Assembly: GCA_910576895.1 (NCBI GenBank)
Contig: CAJTJZ010000002.1
Span: 1-64,000, forward strand
DNA from: an uncultured Lachnospiraceae bacterium
GTDB taxonomy: Bacteria > Bacillota > Clostridia > Lachnospirales > Lachnospiraceae
Length of the DNA stretch: 64,000 nucleotides
Direction: 5' to 3'
This document shows, in pieces, positions 35,957-45,055 of this stretch (the first letter of the stretch is position 1; each line of letters begins with the position of its first letter). The notes under the pieces are model-generated. The model made no database searches. It was given only the letters and a program-made list of their open reading frames with translations, and was not told where the DNA came from. A program made the translations under genes and the position numbers.

Positions 35957-36865
35957 GTGAATCGAACAATCCTAATTGTTTTTTCAACTCTATTATTTAT
36001 TATTATTGGAAGCTTTCTTTATATTCAAATCTATCTTGGTTTTCATGTTGATGCGATCGAAAGCACTAATGAAACAGAAAATTTTGAATATTATTATAAT
36101 GATACCTTAAATAAGGAAGAACCTGCTATGTCAAGTACAGGCACTTATCCTGTCACATCTTCTGGAATTGATTTAGATGCATTAAAAGAACCAGAAAAAA
36201 AGAAACCAAAAAATACTTCCTCTAAAAATGATTTTACTCCAAAAAAAGTTAATACAAGACTTGGAAGCTATCAGCAACTTATTAATCGTGATTATGAACT
36301 ACCAAATGATTATCAGCCAGACGATTTAACTGAACCGGAAGTGCGTTTTAGTTTCTATGGTTCTAATGATAAACGAAAGCTGCGTAAAAAGGCAGCTTCT
36401 GCATTAGAAGAATTATTTACTGCTGCAGAAGAATCTGACTGTATTTTATATGGCGTATCTGGTTTTCGCTCCTATGAACGCCAAAGTACAATTTACAATC
36501 AGAATCTTTTAAAGAAAGGCTCTGAACATACCAATTTATATTCTGCCAAACCGGGTACTAGTGAACATCAATCTGGACTTGCTATTGATGTTTCTTCCCG
36601 TTCTGCCTCCTTACAACTTTTAGAGAATTTTGGTAAAACGGAAGAAGGATTATGGCTTGCTAAAAATTGCTGGAAATATGGTTATATCCTACGCTATCCA
36701 GAAGATAAAGTAACCATTACTGGATATGCTTATGAACCATGGCATATCCGCTATGTAGGAAAAAAACTGGCAAAATATTTATATAAACATAATTTATGCC
36801 TAGATGAATATTATGGATATGAAGCACAAACATCTACATCAAAGCACACAAAAAAGAAAAAATAA
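35957..36865 (+). CDS. Membrane-anchored D-alanyl-D-alanine carboxypeptidase (VanY-type, M15B)
   Basis: The likely start is GTG 35957 with AAAGGA 7 nt upstream; TTG 35933 is in frame but poorly spaced. The product has an N-terminal membrane helix, a polar Ser/Thr/Lys linker and a M15B catalytic domain. Zinc ligands and the catalytic acid are visible as His204 and Asp211 (SEHQSGLAIDVS) and Glu260/His263 (YEPWHIRYVG). It would trim the terminal D-Ala from peptidoglycan stem peptides outside the membrane. There are no vancomycin-resistance genes around it, so a housekeeping role is likely. Confidence 0.88.
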   Translation: MNRTILIVFSTLLFIIIGSFLYIQIYLGFHVDAIESTNETENFEYYYNDTLNKEEPAMSSTGTYPVTSSGIDLDALKEPEKKKPKNTSSKNDFTPKKVNTRLGSYQQLINRDYELPNDYQPDDLTEPEVRFSFYGSNDKRKLRKKAASALEELFTAAEESDCILYGVSGFRSYERQSTIYNQNLLKKGSEHTNLYSAKPGTSEHQSGLAIDVSSRSASLQLLENFGKTEEGLWLAKNCWKYGYILRYPEDKVTITGYAYEPWHIRYVGKKLAKYLYKHNLCLDEYYGYEAQTSTSKHTKKKK

Positions 36866-36926
36866 AGGAATATTTAAAAAAATACAAAAGAACTATATAT
36901 AGAAAGGAGAAGTTAAGTAACAAACT

Positions 36927-37655
36927 ATGAGATTATTTTTCATTGCTATCTATTTAATTTACTACTATTTTAAAAGTCTATTTCTATGGCCAAAAGCAAA
37001 AACACTTGGAAAAAAAGATCATGTACAACAATTAGAATATTCACAATATCATATTTCTAATGCATTGCGTCATATTCTTTTTCTTGCTGGTGTAAAAGTA
37101 AAAGTAAAAGGAATAGAAAATATTCCTAAAGATCGTGCTTGTTTATTTATTACAAATCATCGCGGTTATTTTGATATCTTGCTTGGCTATACTACCATTC
37201 CTATGCGATGCAGTTATATTGCAAAAAAAGAAATGGAACATATGCCTTTAATTGCCCCTTGGATGCGTCTCCTAGACTGCCAATTCCTTGATCGTGATAA
37301 TATTAAGGAAGGAATGAAAACGATTTTAACTGCTATTGATTTAGTGAAAAGTGGACAATCTATTGTTATCTCCCCAGAAGGAACAAGAAATACAGGAGAT
37401 GAACTGCTTCCTTTTCATGAGGGAAGCTTTAAAATCGCTACCAAAAGCGGTTGTCCCATTATTCCAGTAGCAATTAATAATACGAATGCTGTATTTGAAG
37501 ATCAACTTCCATGGATTAAATCAGCAAAAGTCTGTATTGAATATGGAAAACCTCTTTATTTAGAAGAAATGACAAAAGAACAAAAAAAAGCACTTCCAGA
37601 AACTACAAAAGCAATCATTCAGGAAATGTATCTTGAAAATAAAAAAGAATGTTAA
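36927..37655 (+). CDS. plsC: 1-acyl-sn-glycerol-3-phosphate acyltransferase
   Basis: A 242-residue membrane-associated acyltransferase. The catalytic NHxxxxD motif is NHRGYFD (His78/Asp83) and the substrate-binding motif is SPEGTRN (about residue 152). An N-terminal hydrophobic helix anchors it. It makes phosphatidic acid from lysophosphatidic acid in phospholipid synthesis. An AAAGGAG sequence is about 15 nt upstream of the ATG, a long spacing. The gene overlaps or abuts the small membrane protein gene downstream. Confidence 0.9.
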   Translation: MRLFFIAIYLIYYYFKSLFLWPKAKTLGKKDHVQQLEYSQYHISNALRHILFLAGVKVKVKGIENIPKDRACLFITNHRGYFDILLGYTTIPMRCSYIAKKEMEHMPLIAPWMRLLDCQFLDRDNIKEGMKTILTAIDLVKSGQSIVISPEGTRNTGDELLPFHEGSFKIATKSGCPIIPVAINNTNAVFEDQLPWIKSAKVCIEYGKPLYLEEMTKEQKKALPETTKAIIQEMYLENKKEC

Positions 37656-37678
37656 GAACAAAGCGGAGGAAAAATATT

Positions 37679-38185
37679 ATGAAACCATGGTTAATTGTCT
37701 TACTTATTATCATCCTTGTATTAATTGCTGTTCTTGTGCTTCTTTATTACTTTGGCAATAAGATGCAAAAAAAAGCAGCCGATAATCAAGCACAAATGGA
37801 AGCGGCCTCTCAAGTTGTCACTATGCTTGTAATTGATAAAAAACGGCTAAAATTAAAAGAAGCAGGGCTTCCACAAATTGTTATTGATCAAACACCAAAA
37901 TATATGCGACGTTCTAAAGTGCCAATTGCAAAAGTAAAAGTTGGCCCACAAATTCTTAATATGATTTGTGATGAAAAAGTTTTTGAAATTCTTCCTACAA
38001 AAAAAGAAGTCAAAGCAACTGTAAGTGGTATTTATATTATGGGAGTGAAAGGACTTAGATCAAGTCTTGAAAAACCAACAGGAAAAAAAGGATTCTTTCG
38101 CAATCTTCAGGATAAAGCAAGAACTGCCCTAGAAGAACAAAAAGAAATCGATGCTGCAAAAAATAAACAAAAAAAGAAAAAATAA
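37679..38185 (+). CDS. Single-pass membrane protein, unknown function
   Basis: The start is ATG 37679 with GGAGGA 8 nt upstream. The 168-residue product has one N-terminal helix (MKPWLIVLLIIILVLIAVL), a conserved-looking central domain (VVTMLVIDKKRLKLKEAGLP, then VPIAKVKVGPQILNMICDEKV) and a Lys-rich tail ending in KKKK. I do not recognise the family by name. It lies 23 nt after plsC and is probably co-transcribed. Confidence 0.65.
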   Translation: MKPWLIVLLIIILVLIAVLVLLYYFGNKMQKKAADNQAQMEAASQVVTMLVIDKKRLKLKEAGLPQIVIDQTPKYMRRSKVPIAKVKVGPQILNMICDEKVFEILPTKKEVKATVSGIYIMGVKGLRSSLEKPTGKKGFFRNLQDKARTALEEQKEIDAAKNKQKKKK

Positions 38186-38223
38186 AAGATTTATTATACG
38201 TTATCTTTAAATATTTTTACTAT

Positions 38224-38276
38224 AAAAATGACAGCCTTCTTAAGTTTTTTAACAAAGCTGTCATTTTTCTTTTTTG
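38224..38276. terminator. Bidirectional terminator
   Basis: AAAAATGACAGC and GCTGTCATTTTT arms with a 21-nt loop. The plus strand continues with CTTTTTT. It serves the plus-strand plsC unit and the converging spoIIR-DUF1934 unit. Confidence 0.85.
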
Positions 38277-38322
38277 AAATCAAAATAAATCCTTTAGAAT
38301 ACAAAAACAATTATTAGAGATT

Positions 38323-38787
38323 TTAAGGATTACTAGTTACTTTAATTATAATATGGCAATCTGAAATATAACTATAATTCATATCCAATCCATAAGTAAG
38401 TTCTGCAACAATTTCATTTTCCGTTTCTTTTAACTCCACTTTTGATGTATGTGTACTAATAATCAGTTCTCCAAATGGGGTATTATAACTTGTTACATTT
38501 TTCTTTTCTTTTTCAAATACCATATGTACATTACTTGCACCACTTTTTATAATTTCCACAAGCCCTTCGGAAAGAATCACTGTATTTTTTGTTAAGTCTG
38601 CTGTAATTGTATTTCCGGGTATACTTTCCCCATATCCAAAGCTGTTTTTTGTCATATATTCATCGTATAAGATAAAGTGCTTTTCTCCTTCTTTATAATA
38701 TTTTCCGGCAGAAACTACTTCCACTGGTGCATCTCCTTCACTATCAAATTGTAGTCCTGTGATTGCAATCATTACATCTGCTGTCAT
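38323..38787 (-). CDS. DUF1934 family beta-barrel protein (YwiB-like)
   Basis: A 154-residue, beta-rich protein typical of DUF1934: early EVVSAGKYYKEGEKHFILYDE, central MVFEKEKKNVTSYNTPFGEL, late LTYGLDMNYSYISDCHIII. The fold is calycin-like; the molecular role is unknown. It follows spoIIR by about 40 nt on the same strand. Confidence 0.85.
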   Translation of the reverse strand: MTADVMIAITGLQFDSEGDAPVEVVSAGKYYKEGEKHFILYDEYMTKNSFGYGESIPGNTITADLTKNTVILSEGLVEIIKSGASNVHMVFEKEKKNVTSYNTPFGELIISTHTSKVELKETENEIVAELTYGLDMNYSYISDCHIIIKVTSNP

Positions 38788-38828
38788 TTTTCTCCTATCC
38801 TTTCTTCCTTTTCAGGTATTTCTAAAAA

Positions 38829-39473
38829 TTAACGAAACGCTTTTGAAAACCACTCCCCAAGCCGGAAGCGATATTCATATTTTATACCATTATGCTCTTG
38901 TGTCAATAAGGAATTGTACTCTCCCTCTGTTAAAGCGTCTTGTAATTTTTCTTTTGACTTTGTTGGCACTTTTTCACAAGCACCATCTAATAGACATAGT
39001 GTTGGAAACATAACACACCACCAATTATGTCCCCCTCCGCTGCCAAGAAGTACACGAACAGCTTCATAATCTCCTTCTGGAAATGTCAAATCTCCATATG
39101 TTTTTACTGGAAATTTTGTTTTTTCTAACACTACATTTGCCTTATAGTCCATTCCCTCTGTAGAAAGCACCTGATTTGCTTTTTCCGTTAAATCATCTAA
39201 TTGCGAACAAAGTATCTTCTTTGCATCTTTTTTTGTTTTTGCCTTTTCCATAGCAGATTGTACATCTTGTAAAATTTCATCTCTTACTTTATATTTTATC
39301 GCTTGATCCTCTTTTGAATCACTATTAGCAATCACATGAAATCGTATTACTGCATCAGAAATATCTTTTTGCATCTGAGCTTTTTTACATTGAATCGCAA
39401 GTGCTGTCCAAATAAGTACAACAAAAACTGTAATAAAAATATTTTTTATATTATATTGAATATATTCCTTCAT
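38829..39473 (-). CDS. spoIIR: Stage II sporulation protein R
   Basis: A 214-residue secreted or anchored protein: N-terminal helix (about 11-28), then AVIRFHVIANSDSKEDQAIKY, VRDEIL, and the strongly conserved GSGGGHNWWCVMFPTLCLLDG. SpoIIR is made in the forespore and activates the SpoIIGA protease in the mother-cell-facing membrane, which matures pro-SigE. Its presence shows the organism has, or had, a sporulation programme. Confidence 0.93.
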   Translation of the reverse strand: MKEYIQYNIKNIFITVFVVLIWTALAIQCKKAQMQKDISDAVIRFHVIANSDSKEDQAIKYKVRDEILQDVQSAMEKAKTKKDAKKILCSQLDDLTEKANQVLSTEGMDYKANVVLEKTKFPVKTYGDLTFPEGDYEAVRVLLGSGGGHNWWCVMFPTLCLLDGACEKVPTKSKEKLQDALTEGEYNSLLTQEHNGIKYEYRFRLGEWFSKAFR

Positions 39474-39689
39474 TTTTCTTTCTCCCTTCTAAACTCTGAA
39501 ACTTTATTATTTAAACTTTTCCCTAAAATTTTTTCTTTATACACTTGTATAAAAAATTTTTTTCCTTATACTATTTACTATCAATCATTACTATCATATT
39601 TATCTTACAATCAAAAAAATTGATTATAGGATAAGAAGAATACCAAAATATTCTTAAATAAAATTATAGAAAGGATAAAAAAACTTATT

Positions 39690-40562
39690 ATGAATGAAAT
39701 CACACTATCTGCCTATGGTAAAATTAACCTTGCTCTTGATATCATTGGTAAACGTCCTAATGGATATCATGATGTTCGTATGGTAATGCAGTCTGTTGGA
39801 TTACATGATACTTTAAGAATAAAAAAATGTTCTGGCACTGGCATTACTTTGTCTACAGAACAAAAAGAACTAAAAAATCCACAAGAAAATCTTGCTGTTC
39901 GTGCTGCTGTTCTTTTAAAAGAAGAATTTCATATTAAAGATGGACTTTTTATTGAACTTAAAAAAGAAATTCCGATTGCTGCTGGTATGGCAGGTGGAAG
40001 TACCGATGCAGCAGCAGCACTTTATGCAGTTAATGAATTATTTTCTCTTGGTATGAATCAAAAAGAACTTGCTTCCTATGGAGTAAGACTTGGTGCTGAT
40101 ATTCCCTATTGCTTATTAGGGGGAACTGCCCTTTCCGAAGGAATTGGCGAAATCCTAACAGCATTACCCCCTGCTCCTAATTGCTTTGTATTATTAGTAA
40201 CTCCAAGGATTCCAATTTCTACTAAATATGTTTATGAACATTTCGATGCTTTGATTGCTCCCAAACACCCTGATATTGATGGTATGATACAAGCAATTGA
40301 GCAAAATAATTATATTAAAATGACACAGAAATTAGAAAATATATTAGAGCTTGTTACAATTTCAAAAACTCCTATCATTGCAAAAATTAAGGAACAAATG
40401 ATGACAATGGGTGCTGATAATGCTTTAATGAGTGGCAGTGGCCCTACTGTATTTGGTTTATTTTCAAAAGAAACTGCTTGTAAAAATGCTAGTGCATGGT
40501 TTTCCTCTCATAAACAGGAACTAAACATCTTTTCTTACCTAACACATTTTCAACACTTATAA
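39690..40562 (+). CDS. ispE: 4-diphosphocytidyl-2-C-methyl-D-erythritol kinase
   Basis: A 290-residue GHMP kinase. Motif 1 is at the N-terminus (AYGKINLALDIIGKRPNGYH), the ATP-binding loop is PIAAGMAGGSTDAAAAL and the C-terminal motif is ALMSGSGPTVFGLF. It phosphorylates CDP-methylerythritol in the MEP isoprenoid pathway. A candidate promoter is TTGTAT-N16-TATACT at 39545-39572, giving a leader of about 110 nt. Confidence 0.95.
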   Translation: MNEITLSAYGKINLALDIIGKRPNGYHDVRMVMQSVGLHDTLRIKKCSGTGITLSTEQKELKNPQENLAVRAAVLLKEEFHIKDGLFIELKKEIPIAAGMAGGSTDAAAALYAVNELFSLGMNQKELASYGVRLGADIPYCLLGGTALSEGIGEILTALPPAPNCFVLLVTPRIPISTKYVYEHFDALIAPKHPDIDGMIQAIEQNNYIKMTQKLENILELVTISKTPIIAKIKEQMMTMGADNALMSGSGPTVFGLFSKETACKNASAWFSSHKQELNIFSYLTHFQHL

Positions 40563-40736
40563 TAGTACCTTTTATATTTTAAATAGAAAGATTTTTTAGA
40601 AAACAAGAAAATTTCACAATCTAGTAATTATTTTAAAAAAAGTGCCGATATCTTTTATAGAATATAATTTTCTTTACTAGTCTTATTAAAAAAAGAAAAT
40701 TTTATGAAAAAATACAATGATAAAGGAGGATTTATT

Positions 40737-41402
40737 ATGGATATGGGAATTACAGAAAACCTTGGTATTTCTTATAGTGCAGAATCTCGTTCTTCTAAAA
40801 AGACAACTCGTGAAAATACAAATACTTCTGCTATTGAAGATACAGAAGCAAAAGTATCTGATAAAGCAGAAAAAACAAATGCTGCTACTTATGAAAGGAC
40901 ATCAGAAAAGGACACAGATTCTTCCAAACAACTTTATAAACCAGATATGGATATGGTACAGAAATTAAAAAATGATGCAGAAGTTAGAAGTACACAGCTT
41001 CGTAATCTGGTAGAGAAGATGCTGACAAAGCAGGGAACTGCTTTCAATAATGGCACTAATATTTATGACCTGCTTCGTACAGGTAAAGTGAATGTTGATC
41101 CTGCAACAGCAGCACAAGCAAAAGAAGATATTTCCGAAGATGGTTATTGGGGTGTAAAACAGACCTCAGAACGTCTTGTTTCTTTTGCAAAGGCACTAAC
41201 AGGCGGTGATCCTTCCAAAGCTGATGAAATGATTGAAGCTTTTAAAAAGGGTTATGAGCAGGCTACAAAGTCTTGGGGCGGCGATCTTCCGGGTATCTGC
41301 AAAGAAACCTATGATGCTACCCTAGAACAACTAAATGAATGGAAAAATTCCTTAGATTCTTCTACAGATGATGTTGCAAATACAGAAAAAACAACAGCAT
41401 AA
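40737..41402 (+). CDS. Conserved clostridial hypothetical protein
   Basis: The start is ATG 40737 behind a perfect AAAGGAGGA. The first 80 of 221 residues are Ser/Thr/Glu/Lys-rich and probably disordered; the rest is a compact helical domain (TQLRNLVEKMLTKQG, then DISEDGYWGVKQTSERLVSFAKAL, TGGDPSKADEMIEAFKKGYEQA). I believe this domain recurs in clostridial genomes, but no function is known. There is no signal peptide. It has its own terminator. Confidence 0.7.
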   Translation: MDMGITENLGISYSAESRSSKKTTRENTNTSAIEDTEAKVSDKAEKTNAATYERTSEKDTDSSKQLYKPDMDMVQKLKNDAEVRSTQLRNLVEKMLTKQGTAFNNGTNIYDLLRTGKVNVDPATAAQAKEDISEDGYWGVKQTSERLVSFAKALTGGDPSKADEMIEAFKKGYEQATKSWGGDLPGICKETYDATLEQLNEWKNSLDSSTDDVANTEKTTA

Positions 41403-41429
41403 CAAGACATAACAAAGAAATAATATGAT

Positions 41430-41475
41430 AAAAAATAAGAAGCTTTGGCTATTTTGTCAAAACTTCTTATTTTTT
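41430..41475. terminator. Bidirectional terminator
   Basis: AAAAAATAAGAAG and CTTCTTATTTTTT arms with a 20-nt loop lie between two converging genes. Confidence 0.85.
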
Positions 41476-41516
41476 ACTATTTACATATTTACTCAAAAAA
41501 TAATTCTGAAAAAATT

Positions 41517-43082
41517 TTATAAATACGATGGTACTTGTTTCACAATTAAAATCTTTTCTCCTTCTTTTACTTCCTCTGGCCCACGTTCATTCATTTCCAA
41601 AAGCTGATCCATACGAATATGAAATTTCTTTGCAATTGTCCATAAACTATCTTCATTTCTTACAATATATCCAATCATGCCGGGCAGGGATTCATAATAT
41701 TGTGTTGGTATCATTTCTTCTTTAAAATCTGTAATCACAGGTTCTCTCACTTTATCAAATACAATCGCATCTAAGCTAACTACAACTTTAATCTCTGCTT
41801 CTTCTCCATTTGCCATAACAGCAGAAAGTTGTTCCAGACTAGGTCTTACTTCAAAAACACTATCTTCCGAAATCCCTCTTGCTTCAATTGTATATTGAAA
41901 AGGAATCATTCCTTTTGCTGCACTTACAGGGGTAAAATCATCATCTGTTAAATATAAAAGCTGTAATTCTGCAATTCCTTCCACAGAAATACCATCTTCC
42001 ACAATTTGTTGTTCATCTAATTTTACACTTCCAGAAACATTACATAGCTCCAATACCTTTCCACTTCCCGCTGGTACTTGCACTCTATCTTGAATACGCA
42101 TTCTACTATTATTTTTCATCAGCATATTTTCATAGCACGCCTCTCCCTTAATAGGAATCAATTCACGATCGGTTGCATAAGCATCTTCTAAAAGCATAAT
42201 TTGCTCATTTTCATAAATACGCAATTCCAGATTTAATACTGCCTCCATATCAAAAATACGTTCTTCCCCATCAACATCAGGTTTCATTTGTACATCCTGC
42301 CGAAGCACTACCATTTCTACATCGGGAATCATCGTTTCTTTTGCATTATTTGCTTCAATCATTCCTTGAAATGGCTTTTGCCCTTCCATAAAACTTAAGC
42401 CTTTTCCATCTTCTCCTGTATAGATCACAAATAAACTTACATCTCCATTTACCTCAAGCTTATCTTCTAAAAGCCGCAAGGATACATTAGAAGTTTCAAT
42501 ATTATAATAAAGCACCTCTCCAATATTTGGCTTTCCTGCCAATAATGGAAATTCTTCTTTAATACGCAAGGTATCTTTTTTAAAAAGCACCTGCTTTGTC
42601 ATGGTAAGTTCTCTTGTCTTTGTGCATATTTTCTCATCTGTTTCAATATCACTGACTGCTTCGGCATCATACATTTCTTCTGCCGTTATGTAAAATGTCA
42701 CAATTGCCTTTGCACTGATTTTACGAGAATTAATTAGATTTACCGTAAAATCTTCTAAATTCCATTTTGCCTTAATCTGATCTTCTGTTCCCGCATCATC
42801 CAAATGAATAATCTCCTCAAATGGAATTTCCCCATTAATATTATGAATGGGACGATTATCATTTTCACATAAGTATAGAAATTGAAAAGAAAGACTTCCC
42901 TTTAATAAAACCTTTCCATTCATTGCCCTTACTTCTGAAAGCACAATATTTCCCTGTTCTCTAATAATTTTCATAATATCTGGTTTCATATCAGGTACAT
43001 TAAAGTCATCGTCAAAGGTCAATTGTATTGTTGTCTTTGCTTTTAATTTATCCATATGAATCATTTTTTGCAAAAGCTCCAT
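41517..43082 (-). CDS. DUF3794/LysM spore-envelope protein (SipL-like)
   Basis: A 521-residue protein with three DUF3794-type beta domains (for example IREQGNIVLSEVRAMNGKVL, GKVLELCNVSGSVKLDEQQI) and a C-terminal LysM domain (IGYIVRNEDSLWTIAKKFHI). This is the architecture of SipL, which in Clostridioides difficile binds SpoIVA and is needed for spore coat assembly. The start is ATG 43082, because AGGAGG directly abuts the ATG at 43088. Its terminator is shared with the converging plus-strand gene. Confidence 0.88.
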   Translation of the reverse strand: MELLQKMIHMDKLKAKTTIQLTFDDDFNVPDMKPDIMKIIREQGNIVLSEVRAMNGKVLLKGSLSFQFLYLCENDNRPIHNINGEIPFEEIIHLDDAGTEDQIKAKWNLEDFTVNLINSRKISAKAIVTFYITAEEMYDAEAVSDIETDEKICTKTRELTMTKQVLFKKDTLRIKEEFPLLAGKPNIGEVLYYNIETSNVSLRLLEDKLEVNGDVSLFVIYTGEDGKGLSFMEGQKPFQGMIEANNAKETMIPDVEMVVLRQDVQMKPDVDGEERIFDMEAVLNLELRIYENEQIMLLEDAYATDRELIPIKGEACYENMLMKNNSRMRIQDRVQVPAGSGKVLELCNVSGSVKLDEQQIVEDGISVEGIAELQLLYLTDDDFTPVSAAKGMIPFQYTIEARGISEDSVFEVRPSLEQLSAVMANGEEAEIKVVVSLDAIVFDKVREPVITDFKEEMIPTQYYESLPGMIGYIVRNEDSLWTIAKKFHIRMDQLLEMNERGPEEVKEGEKILIVKQVPSYL

Positions 43083-43194
43083 GAACATCCTCCTATTTTA
43101 TATAAAATTTGTATTTTACTTATCTTAGAAATTATCAAGAAAAGAAAAAATGCCATAATATTCCTTGTTTAATATATATGCAATGTCCAAAAAA

Positions 43195-43617
43195 CTATGA
43201 CAAAAAGACAACACTCTTTTCCTTATTTTCTATTTTAATTACAATATAAGGATAGGTAATGGCCTGTGTCACTTTTTCTTCTTTTTCTGGTCCTATTAAA
43301 GTAGTATCAAAGTAAACAGCATTTTCTGTTTCATAAACATTATCTACTAAAATACTATATCCTCCTGTATTTTGCATTCCATATCCCTGTACAATATACA
43401 AATAACCATTACAACTATAGGTAAGTTTAAATCCTATTTCTTTTTTCTCTGTAATAATGGTAAGTAGTTCTTGTGGAAGATCTTCCTCCTCTACAACGGT
43501 AAAATCAACTGGTTTTTTTCCTGCCTCATTATCTTTTTTAGAAAAACTGCAAGAAGAAAGAATAAGAGAAAAAAATAAGAGCATAGCAATCGAGGGAATC
43601 AGCTTAAAATTACTCAT
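43195..43617 (-). CDS. PrcB-like lipoprotein
   Basis: A 140-residue lipoprotein (lipobox LILSSC near residue 22) with a PrcB C-terminal-type domain (CNGYLYIVQGYGMQNTGGYS, later YPYIVIKIENKEKSVVFL). PrcB-like proteins associate with surface proteases in some bacteria; no partner is visible here. Its ribosome binding site GGGG (43625-43628) forms the 3' arm of the hairpin that follows murD. Confidence 0.75.
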   Translation of the reverse strand: MSNFKLIPSIAMLLFFSLILSSCSFSKKDNEAGKKPVDFTVVEEEDLPQELLTIITEKKEIGFKLTYSCNGYLYIVQGYGMQNTGGYSILVDNVYETENAVYFDTTLIGPEKEEKVTQAITYPYIVIKIENKEKSVVFLS

Positions 43618-43662
43618 AAAAAAACCCCTTTTTCTTCCAGTTTATGCCGAAAGAAAAAAGGG
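43618..43662 (-). terminator. Terminator-like hairpin overlapping the PrcB ribosome binding site
   Basis: On the minus strand CCCTTTTTTCTTTC pairs with GGAAGAAAAAGGGG and is followed by TTTTTTT, which runs directly into the ATG of the PrcB gene. It can terminate murD transcripts or mask the downstream Shine-Dalgarno sequence. Confidence 0.7.
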
Positions 43663-43695
43663 TATGATAAGAATCAAAAACTTTTCTTTTCTCCT

Positions 43696-44883
43696 TTATT
43701 CCATTACAAATTTTCTAAAAATTTCTCCTCGTTCCTCAAAATTTTTAAAATGATCATAAGAAGCTGCCGCTGGAGATAGAACACAGGCATGTCCTTGTTT
43801 TGTTTCCCTTTTTGCAATCCGAACAGCTTGTTCCAAGTTATCACATAAAAATGTATTCTCTCTGCCAGAAAGCATAGAAAAAATATGTTTCCCTGATGCA
43901 TACATACAAATTACATTTAAGTCTTTCTTTTTCTTTATATAATCTACAAGAATTTGATAATTAATTCCTCGATCCATACCACCAAGCAATATTGTTTGCA
44001 CCTTTGGAATACTTTCTGCTGCCTGAATTGCTGATTCACAAATAGTTGAAATGGAATCATCATAATAAGAAATTCCATCCCTAATTCCAATAAATTCCTG
44101 ACGATGGGAAAGTCCGCCAAACTCTGCAATTGCTTTTCTAACGTCTTCCTCTTTTAAATGGTATTCTTTTGTTGCAATTAAAAATACAATCTCTGCATTA
44201 TATTGATTATGGCTTCCTTTTAATTTCATATCAAAAGAATGCTGTAAATGGAATGGATTTATTTTTATACATCTTCCTTTTATCATTGGAGCTGGAACTT
44301 CTTTATTAATTAGACAAAGATCGCCTTCCTTTTGATAACAAAGAATATGAAGCTTTGCTTTTAAATAATTTTCCATTGTTCCATAATAATCCAGATGATC
44401 TTCATAAAGATTTAACATAACAGCAATATGTGGTGATTCCTTGCTATGTGCAAGCTGGTGACAAGACATTTCAAAAACAATCGCTGTCTTTTTATCAATT
44501 TCATCATAATAATTAAGGCAAGGCATTCCAATATTTCCAACTAAAACTGCCCGAATACCACATTTTACTAAAACATGGTATAACATAGAAGCCGTTGTAC
44601 TTTTTCCTTTTGTTCCCGTAATTCCAATAATTTGACCACGAAATTCTTCCATAAATAAATCTGTTTGTGAAATTAACTTTTCATTTTCTAGTTCACATTT
44701 TATTCCCGGGCTTTTTATTACATAATCAAATGCATGAAAATCAATATCTTCAAGACTGCCTTCTAAAACCTCCACTTTACAATCCTTACAATGTGAAGCA
44801 ATAAATTCCTTTGTTGCTTTTCCTTCCCTTCCAAATCCCCAAATTAATATCCTTTTTCCATTTAATTTTTCTGTAATTTTCAT
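43696..44883 (-). CDS. murD: MurD-type UDP-MurNAc-L-Ala--glutamate ligase (probably MurD2, L-Glu-adding)
   Basis: A 395-residue Mur ligase, shorter than typical MurD (about 440-450). It has an N-terminal Rossmann-like domain (RILIWGFGREGKAT), the ATP loop GITGTKGKSTTA, central NLYEDHLDYYGTMENYLKAK and C-terminal GGMDRGINYQILVDYI. The family adds glutamate to UDP-MurNAc-L-Ala. Because it lies next to a MurL-like epimerase gene, it is probably of the MurD2 kind that adds L-Glu, later converted to D-Glu. Sequence alone does not prove the stereochemistry; ordinary MurD is the alternative. Confidence 0.82.
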   Translation of the reverse strand: MKITEKLNGKRILIWGFGREGKATKEFIASHCKDCKVEVLEGSLEDIDFHAFDYVIKSPGIKCELENEKLISQTDLFMEEFRGQIIGITGTKGKSTTASMLYHVLVKCGIRAVLVGNIGMPCLNYYDEIDKKTAIVFEMSCHQLAHSKESPHIAVMLNLYEDHLDYYGTMENYLKAKLHILCYQKEGDLCLINKEVPAPMIKGRCIKINPFHLQHSFDMKLKGSHNQYNAEIVFLIATKEYHLKEEDVRKAIAEFGGLSHRQEFIGIRDGISYYDDSISTICESAIQAAESIPKVQTILLGGMDRGINYQILVDYIKKKKDLNVICMYASGKHIFSMLSGRENTFLCDNLEQAVRIAKRETKQGHACVLSPAAASYDHFKNFEERGEIFRKFVME

Positions 44884-44914
44884 ATTTCATACCATATCTT
44901 TCTTAATTTTTCTT

Positions 44915-45055
44915 ATTTTATTACCTTCTTTATTTTACTATCTATTTATTGTCTATTTTATTTGATTACCTGCTTTATTTTATTGTCTATTTTATTTGAT
45001 TACCTGCTTTATTTCATTGTCTACTTTATTTCATTACCTACTTTATTTGATTGCT
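44915..45055. repeat. Tandem 17-bp repeat between murL and murD
   Basis: About seven imperfect units of the type CTTTATTTGATTACCTG/CTTTATTTTATTGTCTA are visible; pairs of units give an exact 34-bp period (TTG at 44949, 44983 and 45017). The array begins inside the last codons and stop of the MurL gene, so unit number can change without altering the protein. No hairpin or spacer structure is present. Confidence 0.75.

Noticed and set aside
35957..36865. Vancomycin-resistance cluster because of the VanY-like protein
   Set aside because: No VanH/A/X or VanRS genes are nearby; single VanY-type carboxypeptidases are ordinary in clostridia.
43704..43901. Small frame within murD
   Set aside because: A shadow of murD in another frame, without start signals.
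44915..45055. CRISPR or transposon end
   Set aside because: Simple AT-rich 17/34-bp tandem repeats with no unique spacers and no inverted repeats.
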